Below, one piece after another: positions 4,986-5,290 of a stretch of DNA of 5,290 bases; the stretch's first letter is position 1, and each line of letters starts with the position of its first letter. The notes beneath the pieces are model-generated. The model saw only the letters and a list, made by a program, of their open reading frames with translations, did not search any database and was not told where the DNA came from. A program made the translations under genes and the position numbers. The stretch lies in the NCBI GenBank assembly GCA_934249215.1, contig CAKQKN010000037.1:1-5290 (forward strand), in the 5' to 3' direction. This DNA comes from an uncultured Clostridia bacterium. GTDB taxonomy: Bacteria; Bacillota; Clostridia; Christensenellales; Borkfalkiaceae.

Positions 4986-5290
4986 ATGAAAAGACTGATT
5001 TCGGTATTGCTTGCGGCATTGACCTTTACTTGCGGCGCGATTTTCATGTCGGGATGCAAAAACGACGATAACGTTCTTAAAGTCGGCGTGACGGAATATA
5101 AACCTCTCGATTACACGGAGGACGGTTCGGGCGAGTGGATCGGCTTCGACGCGGATCTTGCTAAAGAAGTCGGAAAGATTCTCGGCAAAGAAGTCCGCTT
5201 CGTAAAAATTCAGTGGGCGAACAAAGTTATATCGATAAATTCGGGCGAGATTGACGTAATCTGGAACGGAATGACGATCACCGACGAACT
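4986..5290 (+). CDS. Amino acid ABC transporter substrate-binding lipoprotein (3' partial)
   Basis: The frame opens at ATG 4986 and runs off the window after 101 complete codons. The N-terminus has MKR, a hydrophobic core and lipobox MSGC with Cys24 as the lipidation site, so the protein is exported and membrane-anchored. After a short KNDDN linker the mature part begins LKVGVTEYKPLDY and continues with WIGFDADLAKEVGKILG (about 51-67) and SGEIDVIWNGMTITDE (about 86-101). These are the first-lobe landmarks of the bacterial family 3 solute-binding proteins (SBP_bac_3), which capture polar amino acids outside the cell for an ABC importer. The exact ligand is unknown because the second lobe is missing. 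The ribosome site is GGAG (4973-4976). Permease and ATPase genes would be expected just beyond the window. The promoter with two palindromic operators (4853-4912) implies regulation by a DNA-binding repressor, probably responding to amino acid supply; that last point is inference. Confidence 0.93.
   Translation, partial: MKRLISVLLAALTFTCGAIFMSGCKNDDNVLKVGVTEYKPLDYTEDGSGEWIGFDADLAKEVGKILGKEVRFVKIQWANKVISINSGEIDVIWNGMTITDE

Overview
The window reads as a chromosomal segment of a Gram-positive bacterium, most likely an uncultured gut-type Clostridia (Firmicutes). This rests on GGAGG-type ribosome binding sites, consensus sigma-A-like promoters, two Gly-Cys lipobox lipoproteins, a DUF4886-type lipoprotein, and an EF-G-like paralogue and PfkB sugar kinase of the kinds seen in Clostridia. 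Base composition is intermediate, and G/C-ending codons are common. That bias explains the long spurious antisense ORFs. I cannot assign a genus.

Layout, left to right. (1) 1-357, plus strand: the 3' end of an ABC exporter whose nucleotide-binding domain is cut by the window edge. (2) 371-414: a strong symmetrical terminator hairpin shared by converging genes. (3) 429-1358, minus: a PfkB-family hexose-phosphate kinase (1-phosphofructokinase/tagatose-6-phosphate kinase type). (4) 1423-3483, minus: an EF-G-like translational GTPase with altered GTPase motifs. It is probably co-transcribed with the kinase from a clear promoter at 3596-3624. (5) 3484-3800: a 317-base non-coding stretch with the EF-G-like leader, its promoter, an inverted repeat, and the terminator of the next gene. 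(6) 3801-4715, minus: a secreted SGNH-hydrolase-like (DUF4886) lipoprotein with its own consensus promoter. (7) 4716-4985: a divergent control region. (8) 4986-end, plus: the start of a polar amino acid ABC transporter substrate-binding lipoprotein, cut by the window edge.

The genes do not form one pathway. They look like three transcription units: an exporter; a translation-factor/sugar-kinase pair; and two divergently transcribed surface lipoproteins. The most informative part is the control region of the amino-acid-binding lipoprotein. One copy of a palindrome (CTTTAGC-GT-GCTAAAG type) fills the 17-bp spacer between -35 and -10. A second copy lies just past the expected transcription start, and an exact 18-bp tandem duplication runs into the ribosome binding site. 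This is the architecture of a repressor-controlled uptake operon. The second point of interest is the EF-G-like protein: three of its GTPase signature elements depart from canonical EF-G, while its ribosome-contacting domain IV motifs are kept. I see no CRISPR array, tRNA, rRNA or mobile element.
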